Source of the DNA: Sulfobacillus sp.
Lineage (GTDB): Bacteria; Bacillota; Sulfobacillia; Sulfobacillales; Sulfobacillaceae
DNA: 64,000 bases
Assembly (NCBI GenBank): GCA_027309085.1
Contig: DAIDDL010000004.1
Coordinates: 98,070-162,069 of the forward strand
Direction: 5' to 3'
Shown here: positions 9,505-18,772 of the stretch, in pieces
How the letters are laid out: each line of letters begins with the position of its first letter
Position numbering within the stretch: position 1 is the stretch's first letter
Program-made: the position numbers and the translations under genes
The notes under the pieces: generated by a model
Told to the model about the DNA's origin: nothing
Database searches by the model: none
The model's input: the letters and a program-made list of their open reading frames with translations, nothing else

Positions 9505-9900
9505 CTAGGAGCCGGGTTGCAGGGGAACCCCGGATACCGGAGCATCTTTCCACGGATTGACCGGAACAGTTTCCCCCACGTGACAGGCCAGTGTCGTGTT
9601 CGCTTCCAGCGCGGCGACCTCGTCTGCCACATCGGGCCACGCCGCCATGAATGCGCTGCTGACGGGCAGGCGGTCCTCCGCCACCCGGTAGAAGACCCAC
9701 TGGCCTGCCCGCTGCTCGCAAATCAACCCCACTTGCCGCAAGCGTCTCAAGTGATGCGACACCGTCGGCTGGGAGACTCCTAAGACCTCAACGAGTTCAC
9801 ATACGCAGCGCGGCCCCCTCGCCAGCAGCGCAAAGAGGTGTAACCGCGTGACATCTCCCAGAACTTTATAAAACTCCGCCCAGTCCCGAAATGAATCCAT
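9505..9900 (-). CDS. ArsR-family metal(loid)-sensing repressor
   Basis: 131 residues. A winged-helix core (about 5-85) contains CVCEL just before the recognition helix (VSQPTVSHHLRRLRQVGLI), the classic position of the As(III)/Sb(III)-binding cysteines of ArsR, followed by the wing with VFYRV. A tail of about 45 residues contains one further cysteine (LACHVG). It is intact, unlike the three genes behind it. A strong ribosome site (TAGGAGGTGG) precedes ATG 9900, and a 20-bp perfect palindrome lies 44 bases upstream (9944-9963), a likely operator for autorepression. The inducer is inferred from CVCEL only; cadmium or another thiophilic metal is possible. Confidence 0.9.
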   Translation of the reverse strand: MDSFRDWAEFYKVLGDVTRLHLFALLARGPRCVCELVEVLGVSQPTVSHHLRRLRQVGLICEQRAGQWVFYRVAEDRLPVSSAFMAAWPDVADEVAALEANTTLACHVGETVPVNPWKDAPVSGVPLQPGS

Positions 9901-9943
9901 CCGTCAACCACCACCTCCTACCGATAGTCCATGATACCGATCC

Positions 9944-9963
9944 ATATAGACATATGTCTATAT
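9944..9963. promoter_or_regulatory. Palindromic operator upstream of arsR-like gene
   Basis: Perfect 20-bp palindrome atatagacatatgtctatat. ArsR-family dimers bind imperfect or perfect dyads overlapping their own promoter, so this is the obvious candidate site. Partial copies of the CATATG core follow at 9965-9970 and about 9988. Confidence 0.7.
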
Positions 9964-10159
9964 CCATATGGACATGCACAACGACCCATATGGTCCTTAC
10001 CAGTTGGAAGCTATTGCCGGTATAGTGAGAGCGCCTCGAGAGAAAGTGGTTGCCGCGGCCTCCCCTCTTAGTGCAGGCAGTCAAAAGAAAAATCTGGGCC
10101 GCAGACAATTGTCTCCCCAGCAACACCACCGCAGCCGACCCCGAGCAAGAGGAGTCGGC

Positions 10160-10766
10160 TCCTTTGGACTTGACACCATTAAACCGGCAGGACCCTTTGC
10201 CCTCCGCGGGTATGAGCACCTGAGGACTATTGCTCTTGCTCAGCAGGCGGATCCGCCTGTAGAGCGGGTGGCCGTTCCGGGCCACTTGTCTGGCACCGTG
10301 CGTCTGATGAACGGCATGACTGTGTGCCTGTCATCGCCACAAAAGGCCAGGGGATCACGTCGTGGACGACTCAGGCGCTCCATGCGGCAATGGCCTCCGC
10401 CAATCGTCCGGAAAACGGGACGGTTCCGCAGGAACTGTATCAGAACTTTCTGGACCGGGGCTACTACGAATTACGCAACGCTGACGTCAAGCTAGAAGAA
10501 CGCGCCATCAACTTTGCCGCCACCAAGGCCTTCCAGCTCGATGAAATCATGATCCAAGCGGCGCGCGAAAATCTGGTGCTGGACAGCATTTCCGTCGAAG
10601 CAGGCGGCTTGTGCCGGCCGGGCTCCGAATGCCGTGATGTTGTGCTATCGTTTTTCAACCCCCAGCGGCGCCAAAATACTGCCCGGCAGACTTCCGGCTG
10701 ACGGTGGATGTCAGCGAGGCTCTCCCCGTAATGATTGGTCCCGTGCATTCCTGGTACATTTATTAG
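10160..10766 (+). pseudogene. PatG-type C-terminal domain remnant, two frameshifts
   Basis: Three consecutive frames spell one domain. The first carries IKPAGPFALRGYEHL and VERVAVPGHLSGTVRLMNG; the second (from 10324) carries SWTTQALHAAM, YYELRNADVKLEERAINFAA and GGLCRPGSECRDVVLSFFNP; the third (from 10692) carries FRLTVDVSEALPVMIGPVHS and ends at TAG 10764. This order matches the C-terminal domain of cyanobactin maturation protease PatG and related subtilisin-like proteins, as I know the family. No serine-protease domain is present upstream, and nothing in 9968-10160 is recognisable. It is a decayed orphan domain lying divergently from the ArsR operon. The call rests on motif memory; a profile search against PatG_C would settle it. 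Confidence 0.6.
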
Positions 10767-11068
10767 GCGCTGTGCTGGAATTCACGCTGCCCATTCTATG
10801 GACCTTATGAAGAAGAGGAAATCGCCCAAGGGATGTCCTCTTAGCTGTGAACCGCTCAGGAAGGGTTTCATGCCTGTCCAACCGCACGGCAACTCGGGAG
10901 CGTAAATAGGGTAAGAACGATGCGGCCCCCACAGGTCCCTGCGCCAATGATTTGCGGCCCCCGGACGGCAGGATTCTCCTCATTGGTGATACGGGACGTC
11001 AGGAAACCTTGCAGCACGTGAGGCTCTGAACGTTTCCAGTTGCCTTTAAGGCCAGTTTCTCATCCTGC
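10767..11068. other. Gene-free interval
   Basis: About 300 bases between the PatG-like remnant and the convergent ATP-grasp gene. Short open stretches exist on both strands, but none has a ribosome site or a recognisable motif. Confidence 0.5.
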
Positions 11069-12100
11069 TCACACCCAACATTGGCGGGCAAGATTTTCCA
11101 CCAGAAGAGGGTAAGGCCATCCGGCAGCCTCCGCCGCCATAGCCACCAAAGACGCTTGCCCGTCCCGTCCTGGCCTGCCGGGCCCACTGAGATTCGGTTT
11201 AAAATTGACATCAACCATTCGGAATATCCCCTGGCCATCTTGCCGCCCATCAACTCGCACCACCCCCCGCGTGTTGAGGCTGTCCGCCAGAGATTCACAC
11301 TGAGCGACGAAGTTGGCCAATTCCTGAGGCACCTGATTGGCCACCGCACTGTTCCCCGCAACTGGCGCTACCCCGCTGTAAGGCATAATGCCGTCGACAT
11401 GTCCCTGGCGGATCACCGGAGGCAGGGCCCAATGATGATCCTTGATGAAACGGGTTTTGCGGCCACGGTAATCTCCTGGCGGCAAAACCGACACGGTCAC
11501 CTCTTGTCCCGGCAGGTACGACTCGGCCATCACCGCGGCACCGTATGTGCCGACCTCCCAGTTCTGGATAATACGCCGGAGATCGTTGAGATTGTCCGCC
11601 CGCACCACCCCCTGGCTGCCCCGGCCCCGAACTGGCTTGACAATCACCGGAGCGTTTTCGCAATCCGTCCAGTGCGGTTCATGGAAAGCCTCGGTCCGCA
11701 TGGCCTGCGGGACGGGATACCCGCCCTTCTCCAGCCATTGGTGCATGACCCATTTGTCCTCAAAGCGGTCTACCATTTGGGGCTCCTGGCCTATTACCGA
11801 AATCCTCCCCAGCCAGCGGACAATCGGATGCCCGCTATAGAGAGTGGTGTTGGCCCAGAGAATTTCCGCTCCAGCCTCCACGGCTTGCGCGATGCCACTG
11901 GCCGTGTCCCCGAAGGCCCACGCCTCTTCCTGGTCAGGCGCTGGATCCGGCTGCGGCGTGACGACAGGAAAATTAGCGCACTGCAGGGCATAGCCAATAT
12001 CGGCACCACTGTCCCGGTACCCCCCAGGTTTTAGAGGCTTGAGCGCGCCCCCGGACTTGGGAGCGGCCGCCGCCTGATACAATACCGCAACCGGTCTCAA
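11069..12100 (-). CDS. ATP-grasp domain protein (D-Ala-D-Ala ligase-like)
   Basis: 343 residues. The N-terminal region is Rossmann-like (about 1-110). The ATP-grasp fold follows, with FEDKWVMHQWLEKGGYPVP, the nucleotide-binding IVKPVRGRGSQGVV, PGQEVTVSVLPP and the metal-binding end FRMVDVNFKPNLSGPG. This fits carboxylate-amine/thiol ligases of the D-alanine ligase clan; the substrates cannot be deduced. The start is probably TTG 12100, since GGGAGGGGG lies about 10 bases before it. It stands alone, downstream of and co-directional with the acyl-CoA dehydrogenase, and converges on the PatG-like remnant. A link to peptide modification is tempting but unsupported. Confidence 0.8.
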   Translation of the reverse strand: MRPVAVLYQAAAAPKSGGALKPLKPGGYRDSGADIGYALQCANFPVVTPQPDPAPDQEEAWAFGDTASGIAQAVEAGAEILWANTTLYSGHPIVRWLGRISVIGQEPQMVDRFEDKWVMHQWLEKGGYPVPQAMRTEAFHEPHWTDCENAPVIVKPVRGRGSQGVVRADNLNDLRRIIQNWEVGTYGAAVMAESYLPGQEVTVSVLPPGDYRGRKTRFIKDHHWALPPVIRQGHVDGIMPYSGVAPVAGNSAVANQVPQELANFVAQCESLADSLNTRGVVRVDGRQDGQGIFRMVDVNFKPNLSGPGRPGRDGQASLVAMAAEAAGWPYPLLVENLARQCWV

Positions 12101-12188
12101 TCTCTGCCCCCTCCCGGTGGAATCTTATCGCGCCCAGTCTCCAGCACCCTCAAGCTGCGAAAATTTCCTCCGACTCCGCGGTGATGTT

Positions 12189-13340
12189 CTAGAGCCCGAT
12201 ATTCTTGGCGATGATGGTCTTCATAATCTCATTGGTGCCAGCGTAAATAGACATCACGGCAATGTCACGGTAGCGGCGCGCTACGGGGTACTCTTCCATG
12301 TACCCATACCCTCCATGCAGCTGCAGGCACTCGCCAATGACTGCCTTAGCGGTATCGGTTGACCACCATTTCGCCATCGACACCTCGGTCACAATATCCT
12401 CCTGCTGCATGTGGCGGGCAATGAGTTGCTCCAAAAATGCCCGGCTGACATAAGATTGCGTCATCATTTCCGCCATTTTGAACCGTGTATTTTGAAATTT
12501 GCCAATCGGCTGGCCGAAAGCGGTGCGCTGTTTCACGTAAACCAAGGTTTCCGCCAGCGCTTCCTCCATGGCCACCTGCGCGGCAATAGCCACAAGGAGC
12601 CGTTCTTGCTGGAGCTTCTCCGCAAGGTAGCGGAAACCCTCACCCTCTTTCCCCAGCAGGTAGCTGGCTGGCACCCGGCAGTCTTCAAAGAACAGTTCCG
12701 CCGTGTCTTGGCTGTGCTGACCCATCTTATTCAATTGGCGCCCCCGGCTGAAGCCTGGCGCATCTTCGGGCACAACGATCAGACTGAAGCCGCGCTGGCG
12801 CGGTTCAGCTGCTGGGTCCGTCTTGGCCACGACGACGATTAGTCCCGCCTGAATGCCGTTGGTGATAAAAGTTTTTTGCCCATTGACCACGTACTGGTCC
12901 CCGTCACGCACTGCCGTAGTACGGATACCGGCCAGGTCCGACCCTGTTCCGGGCTCCGTCATGGCAATCGCCGTAATAGTTTCCCCACTGAGGCACCCCG
13001 GCAGCCACCGCCGTTTTTGCTCCTCACTGCCATAGCTGGTGAGATAGGGCACGACGATGTCGTTATGCAGTCCAATCCCCACCATGCCGGACCCGATCCG
13101 CTCGAGCTCCTCATTCACCACCACTGAAAACCCAAAGTCTGCGCCAGCGCCGCCGTAAGCTTCCGGCACCATGGGGCACAGAAACCCCTGCTCCCCCATG
13201 GAGCGCCAAAAAGCCTTCGGGATTCGGCGCTCTTCCTCCCACTGATTAAAGAAAGGCGCTGCATGCGCTTCGAGAAATCCACGTAAAGACTGCCGGAACA
13301 TGTCATGCTCCGGGGTCAGGTACGGGTGCTTCACGGCCAT
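12189..13340 (-). CDS. Acyl-CoA dehydrogenase
   Basis: 383 residues from ATG 13340; a TTG at 13358, directly behind the thiolase stop, is an alternative start because GGGAGGA lies unusually close to the ATG. Family motifs: AIAMTEPGTGSDLAG (FAD/substrate loop), GQKTFITNG, the C-terminal LHGGYGYMEEYPVAR signature, and the catalytic glutamate in IYAGTNEI. It oxidises acyl-CoA to trans-2-enoyl-CoA with FAD, passing electrons to ETF. It follows the thiolase on the same strand, forming a two-gene beta-oxidation unit. Chain-length preference is not readable. Confidence 0.92.
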   Translation of the reverse strand: MAVKHPYLTPEHDMFRQSLRGFLEAHAAPFFNQWEEERRIPKAFWRSMGEQGFLCPMVPEAYGGAGADFGFSVVVNEELERIGSGMVGIGLHNDIVVPYLTSYGSEEQKRRWLPGCLSGETITAIAMTEPGTGSDLAGIRTTAVRDGDQYVVNGQKTFITNGIQAGLIVVVAKTDPAAEPRQRGFSLIVVPEDAPGFSRGRQLNKMGQHSQDTAELFFEDCRVPASYLLGKEGEGFRYLAEKLQQERLLVAIAAQVAMEEALAETLVYVKQRTAFGQPIGKFQNTRFKMAEMMTQSYVSRAFLEQLIARHMQQEDIVTEVSMAKWWSTDTAKAVIGECLQLHGGYGYMEEYPVARRYRDIAVMSIYAGTNEIMKTIIAKNIGL

Positions 13341-13358
13341 TCCTCCCGCAGTCTCCAA

Positions 13359-14546
13359 TTATTGCGCAATCCGTTCGATAATGGCCGCATTGGCCATGCC
13401 GCCACCTTCGCAAATCGCAATCAGCCCATACCGCCCTTGCCTTTCCTCCAGGGCGTTCAACAGAGTTGCCGCAATGCGGGTGCCCGTGGCGCCGAGAGGA
13501 TGCCCCAGAGCAATCGCCCCACCGTGCACGTTCACCTTATCCCACGGCGCGCCAATCTCTTTCTGCCAGGCGAGCACCACTGAAGCAAAGGCCTCGTTGA
13601 CTTCAAACAGATCAATGTCAGACACACTGAGACCCGCCCGTTCCAGCGCCTTCTTGGTGGCAGGAATCGGTCCGGTCAGCATCGTGATGGGATCGACCCC
13701 GACCACGGCAAATGAAACAAAACGCGCCCGCGGTGTCAGGCCCAGGCGTTCAGCCACATCCTTGCGCATGACCAGAGCCGCCGAGGCCCCATCGGAAATC
13801 TGGCTGGCATTTCCAGCGGTGACCAGCTCCAAATCGGGGAATGCCGGCCGGAGGCCCATCATTTTTTCCACACTTGTATCCGGCCTGATGCCCTCATCCT
13901 CAGCAAACAGCCGCATAGTCTGACTATTTTCGTCCACTGGCACCTCCAAGGGAAGAATTTCATTCTTAAAGAGTCCCTGTGCCCTCGCCGCGGCGGCTAG
14001 CTGGTGGCTCCGCCATCCATACCGGTCCAAATCCTCCCGGCTCAGTCCCCACTCTTTGGCGATCATTTCGGCACCTAGCGCCTGGTCAAAAAAGTCACGG
14101 TTCCAGCGGTCGAGCCGATAGCGCTTCTTCAAATTCTCTGTCATGGGGTGCCCTTGAATTTGAATGGTGCTGAGCATGGGCACGCGCGTCATCGACTCCA
14201 CCCCGGCGGCAATGGCAATATCATAAGACCCCGACATGACTCCTTGGGCCGCGAAAGCCAGCGCCTGCAGGCTGGACCCGCACTGGCGGTCCAAGCTGGC
14301 GGCAGGCACTGATTCGGGCAGTCCCGCCGATAGCCACGCATTGCGCCCGACATTGCCGCCCTGCTCGCCCACCTGGTCCACACAGCCCACAATGACATCG
14401 TCCACGCTGGCGGCGTCGAGGGCATTCTTTTCCACCAATTGGCTCAATACCCCGCCTAGAAGATCCACGGGGTGGGTTAGCGCTAAGCTTCCCTTGCGGC
14501 GCCCGAGTGGCGTCCGCACTGCATCCACAATGACAGCTTCAAACAT
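13359..14546 (-). CDS. Acetyl-CoA C-acyltransferase (thiolase)
   Basis: 395 residues, the normal thiolase length. The nucleophilic cysteine is in LDRQCGSSLQA near residue 88; the catalytic His is in GGAIALGHPLGATG, and the second active-site Cys is in CEGGGMANA. It cleaves 3-ketoacyl-CoA with CoA, or condenses acetyl-CoA in reverse. GGGAGG precedes ATG 14546 by about 7 bases. The stop codon is immediately followed by a start-like TTG of the acyl-CoA dehydrogenase, so the two are co-transcribed. Degradative versus biosynthetic direction cannot be decided, though the pairing with a dehydrogenase favours beta-oxidation. Confidence 0.93.
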   Translation of the reverse strand: MFEAVIVDAVRTPLGRRKGSLALTHPVDLLGGVLSQLVEKNALDAASVDDVIVGCVDQVGEQGGNVGRNAWLSAGLPESVPAASLDRQCGSSLQALAFAAQGVMSGSYDIAIAAGVESMTRVPMLSTIQIQGHPMTENLKKRYRLDRWNRDFFDQALGAEMIAKEWGLSREDLDRYGWRSHQLAAAARAQGLFKNEILPLEVPVDENSQTMRLFAEDEGIRPDTSVEKMMGLRPAFPDLELVTAGNASQISDGASAALVMRKDVAERLGLTPRARFVSFAVVGVDPITMLTGPIPATKKALERAGLSVSDIDLFEVNEAFASVVLAWQKEIGAPWDKVNVHGGAIALGHPLGATGTRIAATLLNALEERQGRYGLIAICEGGGMANAAIIERIAQ

Positions 14547-14882
14547 AATAAATCCTCCCCATGGTTCACAAATTTCACCAAAAACAGCCAGGCTGCTGAC
14601 GGTTTGCCGATGCGCAAGAGACCGTCAGGCGATAAACTTTCCTTTAGTCATTTTATCATAATACAAATATATCCGTCACTCTTTCATCCTGACCAATTCG
14701 TAATATTCAGATTGATGTCAGGCAAGACGCCTGACACGCCAAATTTACGGGCGTCGCATTCGGTCGAATTCTGGTATAGTGGCTCATATGATGATTAGCG
14801 AGTGGTGGCTCTTCCTGAGTTTGCGCGCTTTCACCGCCCCTACCCGGGTGCATTGGAACTCGCTTGAGCCGAGAGGAGACTC
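14547..14882. other. Divergent promoter region with a hairpin
   Basis: Separates the thiolase operon (minus) from the GGDEF gene (plus). It contains an AT-rich core (about 14650-14710), an 8-bp hairpin tgtcaggc/gcctgaca at 14716-14736, and TATAGT at about 14776 as a possible -10 for the GGDEF gene. No riboswitch is recognised. Confidence 0.4.
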
Positions 14883-17800
14883 ATGGGAATCCATATCCGC
14901 CTGCCTATAAGGGAGCGAACTTCTGTTACCACGAAATATACAGTAGTCCTCTTGCTGCTGAACAGCTTGGCGGTGGTCTTGTTTGTCTACCTATCCCATG
15001 TGTACTGGCAGACCAATGTCCGCAGCACGCAGCGCAATTTAGGAGCGCAAGCAGCCGGGTCGGCAGCCCTTTTGGATAGCAAATTGACCACTGACCAAGA
15101 ATTTTTGCGGCAGACAGCCAGCATCTTGCCGTCGGCCACGTCTCCTTCTATGATCCATTCCGATCTCGTCCGCTTAAAACACGAGCTAGGTCCGAGCAAT
15201 GCATCTCTCGCTGCGGTGGTGACAGGTCACGGCCAGTACGTCTCGCGTGTAGGGCCTCTGGTGCCTCTCCCCTCTCCTCCGCCAGGGAAGGCCAGTCTGG
15301 GGACCTTGGCGCCGCTCTTGCAAAGCGCATTCCGCGAGCCTTCCTTCTTTTTGTCGCTGCCCTTTGCCGACCCTCTCCAGCGAACCCGCCTTTGGGTATT
15401 GGCAGGCTCGCCAGTTTCTGGGCCGGGCCACCGCTACCTCATTATTGGCCGCGGGGCCTTCCTTCCCGTACTGGATCGCCAGCTGGCTTCGTCCCCTTAT
15501 TCTGACGTGATCTTGCAGTTGCTGCGCCGCAATGGCATGGTGCAGAGCCAGTCCCCCGCTTTCCCGCCCGGGACCTCGAAAATAGTTCGCCCTGACTGGT
15601 TCTCGCAGCAGATAGCACGGGACCCCCAGCTCCCGTCGGGACGGGGGACGGGCACTATTGGCCCCCGCGGCCCTTCCTATCTCATCGCGTTCTCGAAACT
15701 CAATGACTATCCGCTGTATGTGGCGGAAAGCGTGCCGGTGCAGTCGGTATTTGCCGGGTGGCTGCACACCATGCTGCTGGGGCTGATTGCTTTCGTGTGT
15801 CTCGTCATCCTCTCTGACGGCAGCATCCTCTTTATCATTTACCGTCTGCACATGTCCCGCGAACACCACGCTTCCACGCTGAAACTTTATAATGTGCTCT
15901 CGCAGGTCAGCCGCATCACCAGCACCGCCGCCACCGAATCCGACTGTCTGGAAGCTCTCGCACCGGCATTGTGCGCTCAGGCTTTCTATGCAACCTGGAT
16001 TGGCGTCGCCGAGGCGGACAGCGTCCGCGTCCTGGTTGCTGCAGGGCCAGGTTCCGATGCCCTGCAGCAACTGCCTTTCAGCATTGGCGGCCACAACGCA
16101 ACCTACCAGTCTCTGGCCGCACGGGCCGTCCTCACCCAGCACACGCTGTATGACAACGACATCACCACGGCCCTGACACACCAGGGCTATGCCTCGTTTA
16201 TCAAAACTTACCGTTGGGCTTCAGGCATTTCCATTCCGATCATGCGCCAGCACAGAGTCTGGGGAGTGCTGAATCTGATCAGTGACCGCCCGAAAGCTTT
16301 TGACCAGAACATCCTCCCCCTGACCGACCAAATTGGATGGTCCCTGCAAGATGCGCTCGAACGGTTCGACCTGCGGCAGCTAGAAGCGCAGGTGCGTCGA
16401 AAGAACCAGCTGATTCTCACCTTTCACCATGTTCTGGGGGCCATCGGGGAAGTGGCGCAGAAGACAATGGATGAGTCCGTGATTTTACAAGATGTGTGCT
16501 CGCTGCTTACTGAAAGCCAGGTTTTTGCAGCGGTGGGAATCGGCGTTCCCGGCACGGACGGGATCCTCCGCTTTCCCTACCGCGGCGGTGAGCCCTTCGC
16601 TTATGGGGGTCAGGACACTAGCGAAACAGAATCGGCGGCTGCCCGCGCCTGGCGCACAGGCAGGTACCGGGTCGAAAACGACTGGGAAGGGCCCGCAGTC
16701 CACCACCCTCTATCCGCGGCGCAGCCGTGGCAGTCCAGCGCTGACTTTGTCATTTACCGGAGCAAGGAACCGTATGCGGTTCTCGAGGTGTACCACCGCG
16801 ACAAAGATGTGTTCGACGCGGAGTTGATTCAGCTGGGGATTCGCCTGGCTGAACTGGTAGGACAGATCCTCACCAATGCGCGCAATGAAACGGAGCTGCA
16901 CCGCCTTCACCAGTTCTATGAAGCTCTGGCCCACGCCAACGAACTGCTGCTGTACACCGACGATCCCCAGACCCTGTACGAATCGCTGGCAGAACTCATC
17001 ATGGCCCAGACGACAGCTTTGGGATGTTGGATCGCGTTGTCCGATGGCGCCCGCCTGGACGTTAAAACCCGGGTTTTTCAGGATGCGGCCACAGCCGTCC
17101 TCTTCGACCAGGAGATACAGCAGATTTCTCTGGAAGACTCCGCGGCGGCAGGACCCACGGTTATCAGCGATGTCCTGGCCTCAAAGAAACCCGTTGTCGT
17201 CAATGATCTGGCGGGAGAGACCCGGTATCCCGGCCCTCGTCTCATGCGGTACCTGCTAGCCGGGTCTATTGGTGCGGTGGCTGCATTCCCTATTGCCAAT
17301 GGCACCGGTGAAAGCGGGGTGTTAACCGTGCACGGCCCTGCCCACCTGTTTTCGGACGAAATTATCACCTTGCTGCAGTCCTTAGCCTATAATCTCACCG
17401 CTAAGCTGAGATTTCTGCGCGCTGAGGAGGAAGAGGAGACGGTCAAAGCGCAGCTGGCCTATCAAGCCTCGCACGATGCCCTGACCCAGATTCCCAACCG
17501 CGCGCACTTTGAGAGGACACTCGACGAATTGGCGGGGAAACAGCGCCAAGTTCCCGTGCCAGCCACGATGATCATGGCTGACCTCGACAAGTTCAAGATG
17601 GTCAATGACACTTACGGCCACGCCGCGGGAGACTACGTCCTGCAAGTCACCGCCAAGCGCCTGCAGGGATGCCTGCGCGCTGAAGACACCCTGTGCCGCT
17701 ACGGTGGGGATGAATTTGTCATCCTCATCGAATCTGCCCTGCCCTCTTTGACCCTCCACCGCCTTGCCGGCTGTCTCCTCGCCCGGGTGCAAGAACCCGT

Positions 17801-17954
17801 GCTCTGGGACAACACAGCCCTGACCATCGGCATCAGCCTGGGGGTGGCGACAGACACGGAAGGCACGAAAGAGCCGCGGCAACTATTTAAGGAAGCCGAT
17901 GAAGCCGTCTACGCCGCCAAACAGCACGGAAAAAACCGGGTGCAGTTTCGCTGA
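14883..17954 (+). CDS. Membrane GAF-GGDEF diguanylate cyclase
   Basis: 1023 residues. One membrane helix near residues 18-40 and another near 293-320 bracket an extracytoplasmic sensor of about 250 residues. Two or three GAF-like segments follow (about 335-480, 510-660, 680-840), then GGDEF (about 860-1020). The cyclase has NDTYGHAAGDYVLQ and the intact active-site loop RYGGDEFVIL. RAED lies exactly five residues before GGDEF, a proper inhibitory I-site, so product feedback is expected. It should make c-di-GMP from two GTP. GAGAGGA precedes the start. No EAL or HD-GYP partner is in the window. Confidence 0.9.
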   Translation: MGIHIRLPIRERTSVTTKYTVVLLLLNSLAVVLFVYLSHVYWQTNVRSTQRNLGAQAAGSAALLDSKLTTDQEFLRQTASILPSATSPSMIHSDLVRLKHELGPSNASLAAVVTGHGQYVSRVGPLVPLPSPPPGKASLGTLAPLLQSAFREPSFFLSLPFADPLQRTRLWVLAGSPVSGPGHRYLIIGRGAFLPVLDRQLASSPYSDVILQLLRRNGMVQSQSPAFPPGTSKIVRPDWFSQQIARDPQLPSGRGTGTIGPRGPSYLIAFSKLNDYPLYVAESVPVQSVFAGWLHTMLLGLIAFVCLVILSDGSILFIIYRLHMSREHHASTLKLYNVLSQVSRITSTAATESDCLEALAPALCAQAFYATWIGVAEADSVRVLVAAGPGSDALQQLPFSIGGHNATYQSLAARAVLTQHTLYDNDITTALTHQGYASFIKTYRWASGISIPIMRQHRVWGVLNLISDRPKAFDQNILPLTDQIGWSLQDALERFDLRQLEAQVRRKNQLILTFHHVLGAIGEVAQKTMDESVILQDVCSLLTESQVFAAVGIGVPGTDGILRFPYRGGEPFAYGGQDTSETESAAARAWRTGRYRVENDWEGPAVHHPLSAAQPWQSSADFVIYRSKEPYAVLEVYHRDKDVFDAELIQLGIRLAELVGQILTNARNETELHRLHQFYEALAHANELLLYTDDPQTLYESLAELIMAQTTALGCWIALSDGARLDVKTRVFQDAATAVLFDQEIQQISLEDSAAAGPTVISDVLASKKPVVVNDLAGETRYPGPRLMRYLLAGSIGAVAAFPIANGTGESGVLTVHGPAHLFSDEIITLLQSLAYNLTAKLRFLRAEEEEETVKAQLAYQASHDALTQIPNRAHFERTLDELAGKQRQVPVPATMIMADLDKFKMVNDTYGHAAGDYVLQVTAKRLQGCLRAEDTLCRYGGDEFVILIESALPSLTLHRLAGCLLARVQEPVLWDNTALTIGISLGVATDTEGTKEPRQLFKEADEAVYAAKQHGKNRVQFR

Positions 17955-18019
17955 GGGGAGCGGTCGCTTGTCGTGGACGGTGGCACACAATCTCCCTCCA
18001 TCCGAAAGCGGCAGCAACA

Positions 18020-18601
18020 TTATCCGTCGATTATTGCGCCATAAGACTGCGCCAAAAGAGAAGCCTGAGCGCTATCCAGGCGCGTGCGGCACAGCTTCAG
18101 CGACGTCCAGTCAATGCCGGCGGCATTGGCGCCGCGCAGGTCGGCGTGTGTCAGATTCGCCTGCGCCAAAATTGCCCGGCTGAGGTCAGCGTTTTGAAAG
18201 TTGCAGTGCGCGAGGTTGGCACCATAGAAGTCCGTATCCTGAAGTTTCATGCCCGAGAAGTCATATTTGCTCAGGTTCTGGTAGCGAAGAGTGGACCCCG
18301 ACCAATCGCCCTGGTGAATGCGGACCCCGCGCAGGTCCGCCTCGTCCAAGGTGCAGGCAATCATGGACACCCGGTTCAGTTCCGCCGCAAAAAATGCCGC
18401 CCATTGCCATTCACATCCAATAAAGACGCTCTGCGCGATGCGGGCACTGCCGAATTGAGCCCCGGTAAAATCGCAGTGGATAAATCGGCATCCATCCAAC
18501 TGGGCCTCGCCAAACAGTGCGTGGCGAAAATTGGCATCCGCAAATTCCCGGCCCCGCCAGATTTGGCCGCGGAAATCCTCTTCTTCAAACCCTGCTTCCA
18601 T
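18020..18601 (-). CDS. Pentapeptide-repeat protein
   Basis: 193 residues from ATG 18601, which has AGGAGAGGGG just upstream. Nearly the whole chain is A(D/N)LXX-type pentapeptides (for example FADANFRHALF, LDGCRFIHCDF, FYGANLAHCNF, LTHADLRGANA), which should fold as a right-handed quadrilateral beta-helix. No signal peptide. Family members with known roles include DNA-mimic topoisomerase protectors (Qnr, McbG), but most are uncharacterised and nothing here proves that role. It converges on the GGDEF gene and sits downstream of the KimA-like gene's 3' end on the same strand. Confidence 0.85.
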   Translation of the reverse strand: MEAGFEEEDFRGQIWRGREFADANFRHALFGEAQLDGCRFIHCDFTGAQFGSARIAQSVFIGCEWQWAAFFAAELNRVSMIACTLDEADLRGVRIHQGDWSGSTLRYQNLSKYDFSGMKLQDTDFYGANLAHCNFQNADLSRAILAQANLTHADLRGANAAGIDWTSLKLCRTRLDSAQASLLAQSYGAIIDG

Positions 18602-18772
18602 GGTGCCCCTCTCCTGCCTCGGGATCGGGAGTCCCCGTTTTTGTGAACGCCCGTACTCCGTTCCCTGATATGTACCGCGAGGCGATGGCGCAAGACGGCT
18701 TTGGGACGGGATTCCCGCCCAGTCACGACCCAGGGCCATCTCATATCGCACGCTGCCCCATGGTCCATGAAC

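Noticed and set aside
15186..16181. A 331-codon minus-strand frame
   Set aside because: Antisense to the GGDEF protein, with low-complexity translation; a shadow of GC-rich coding sequence.
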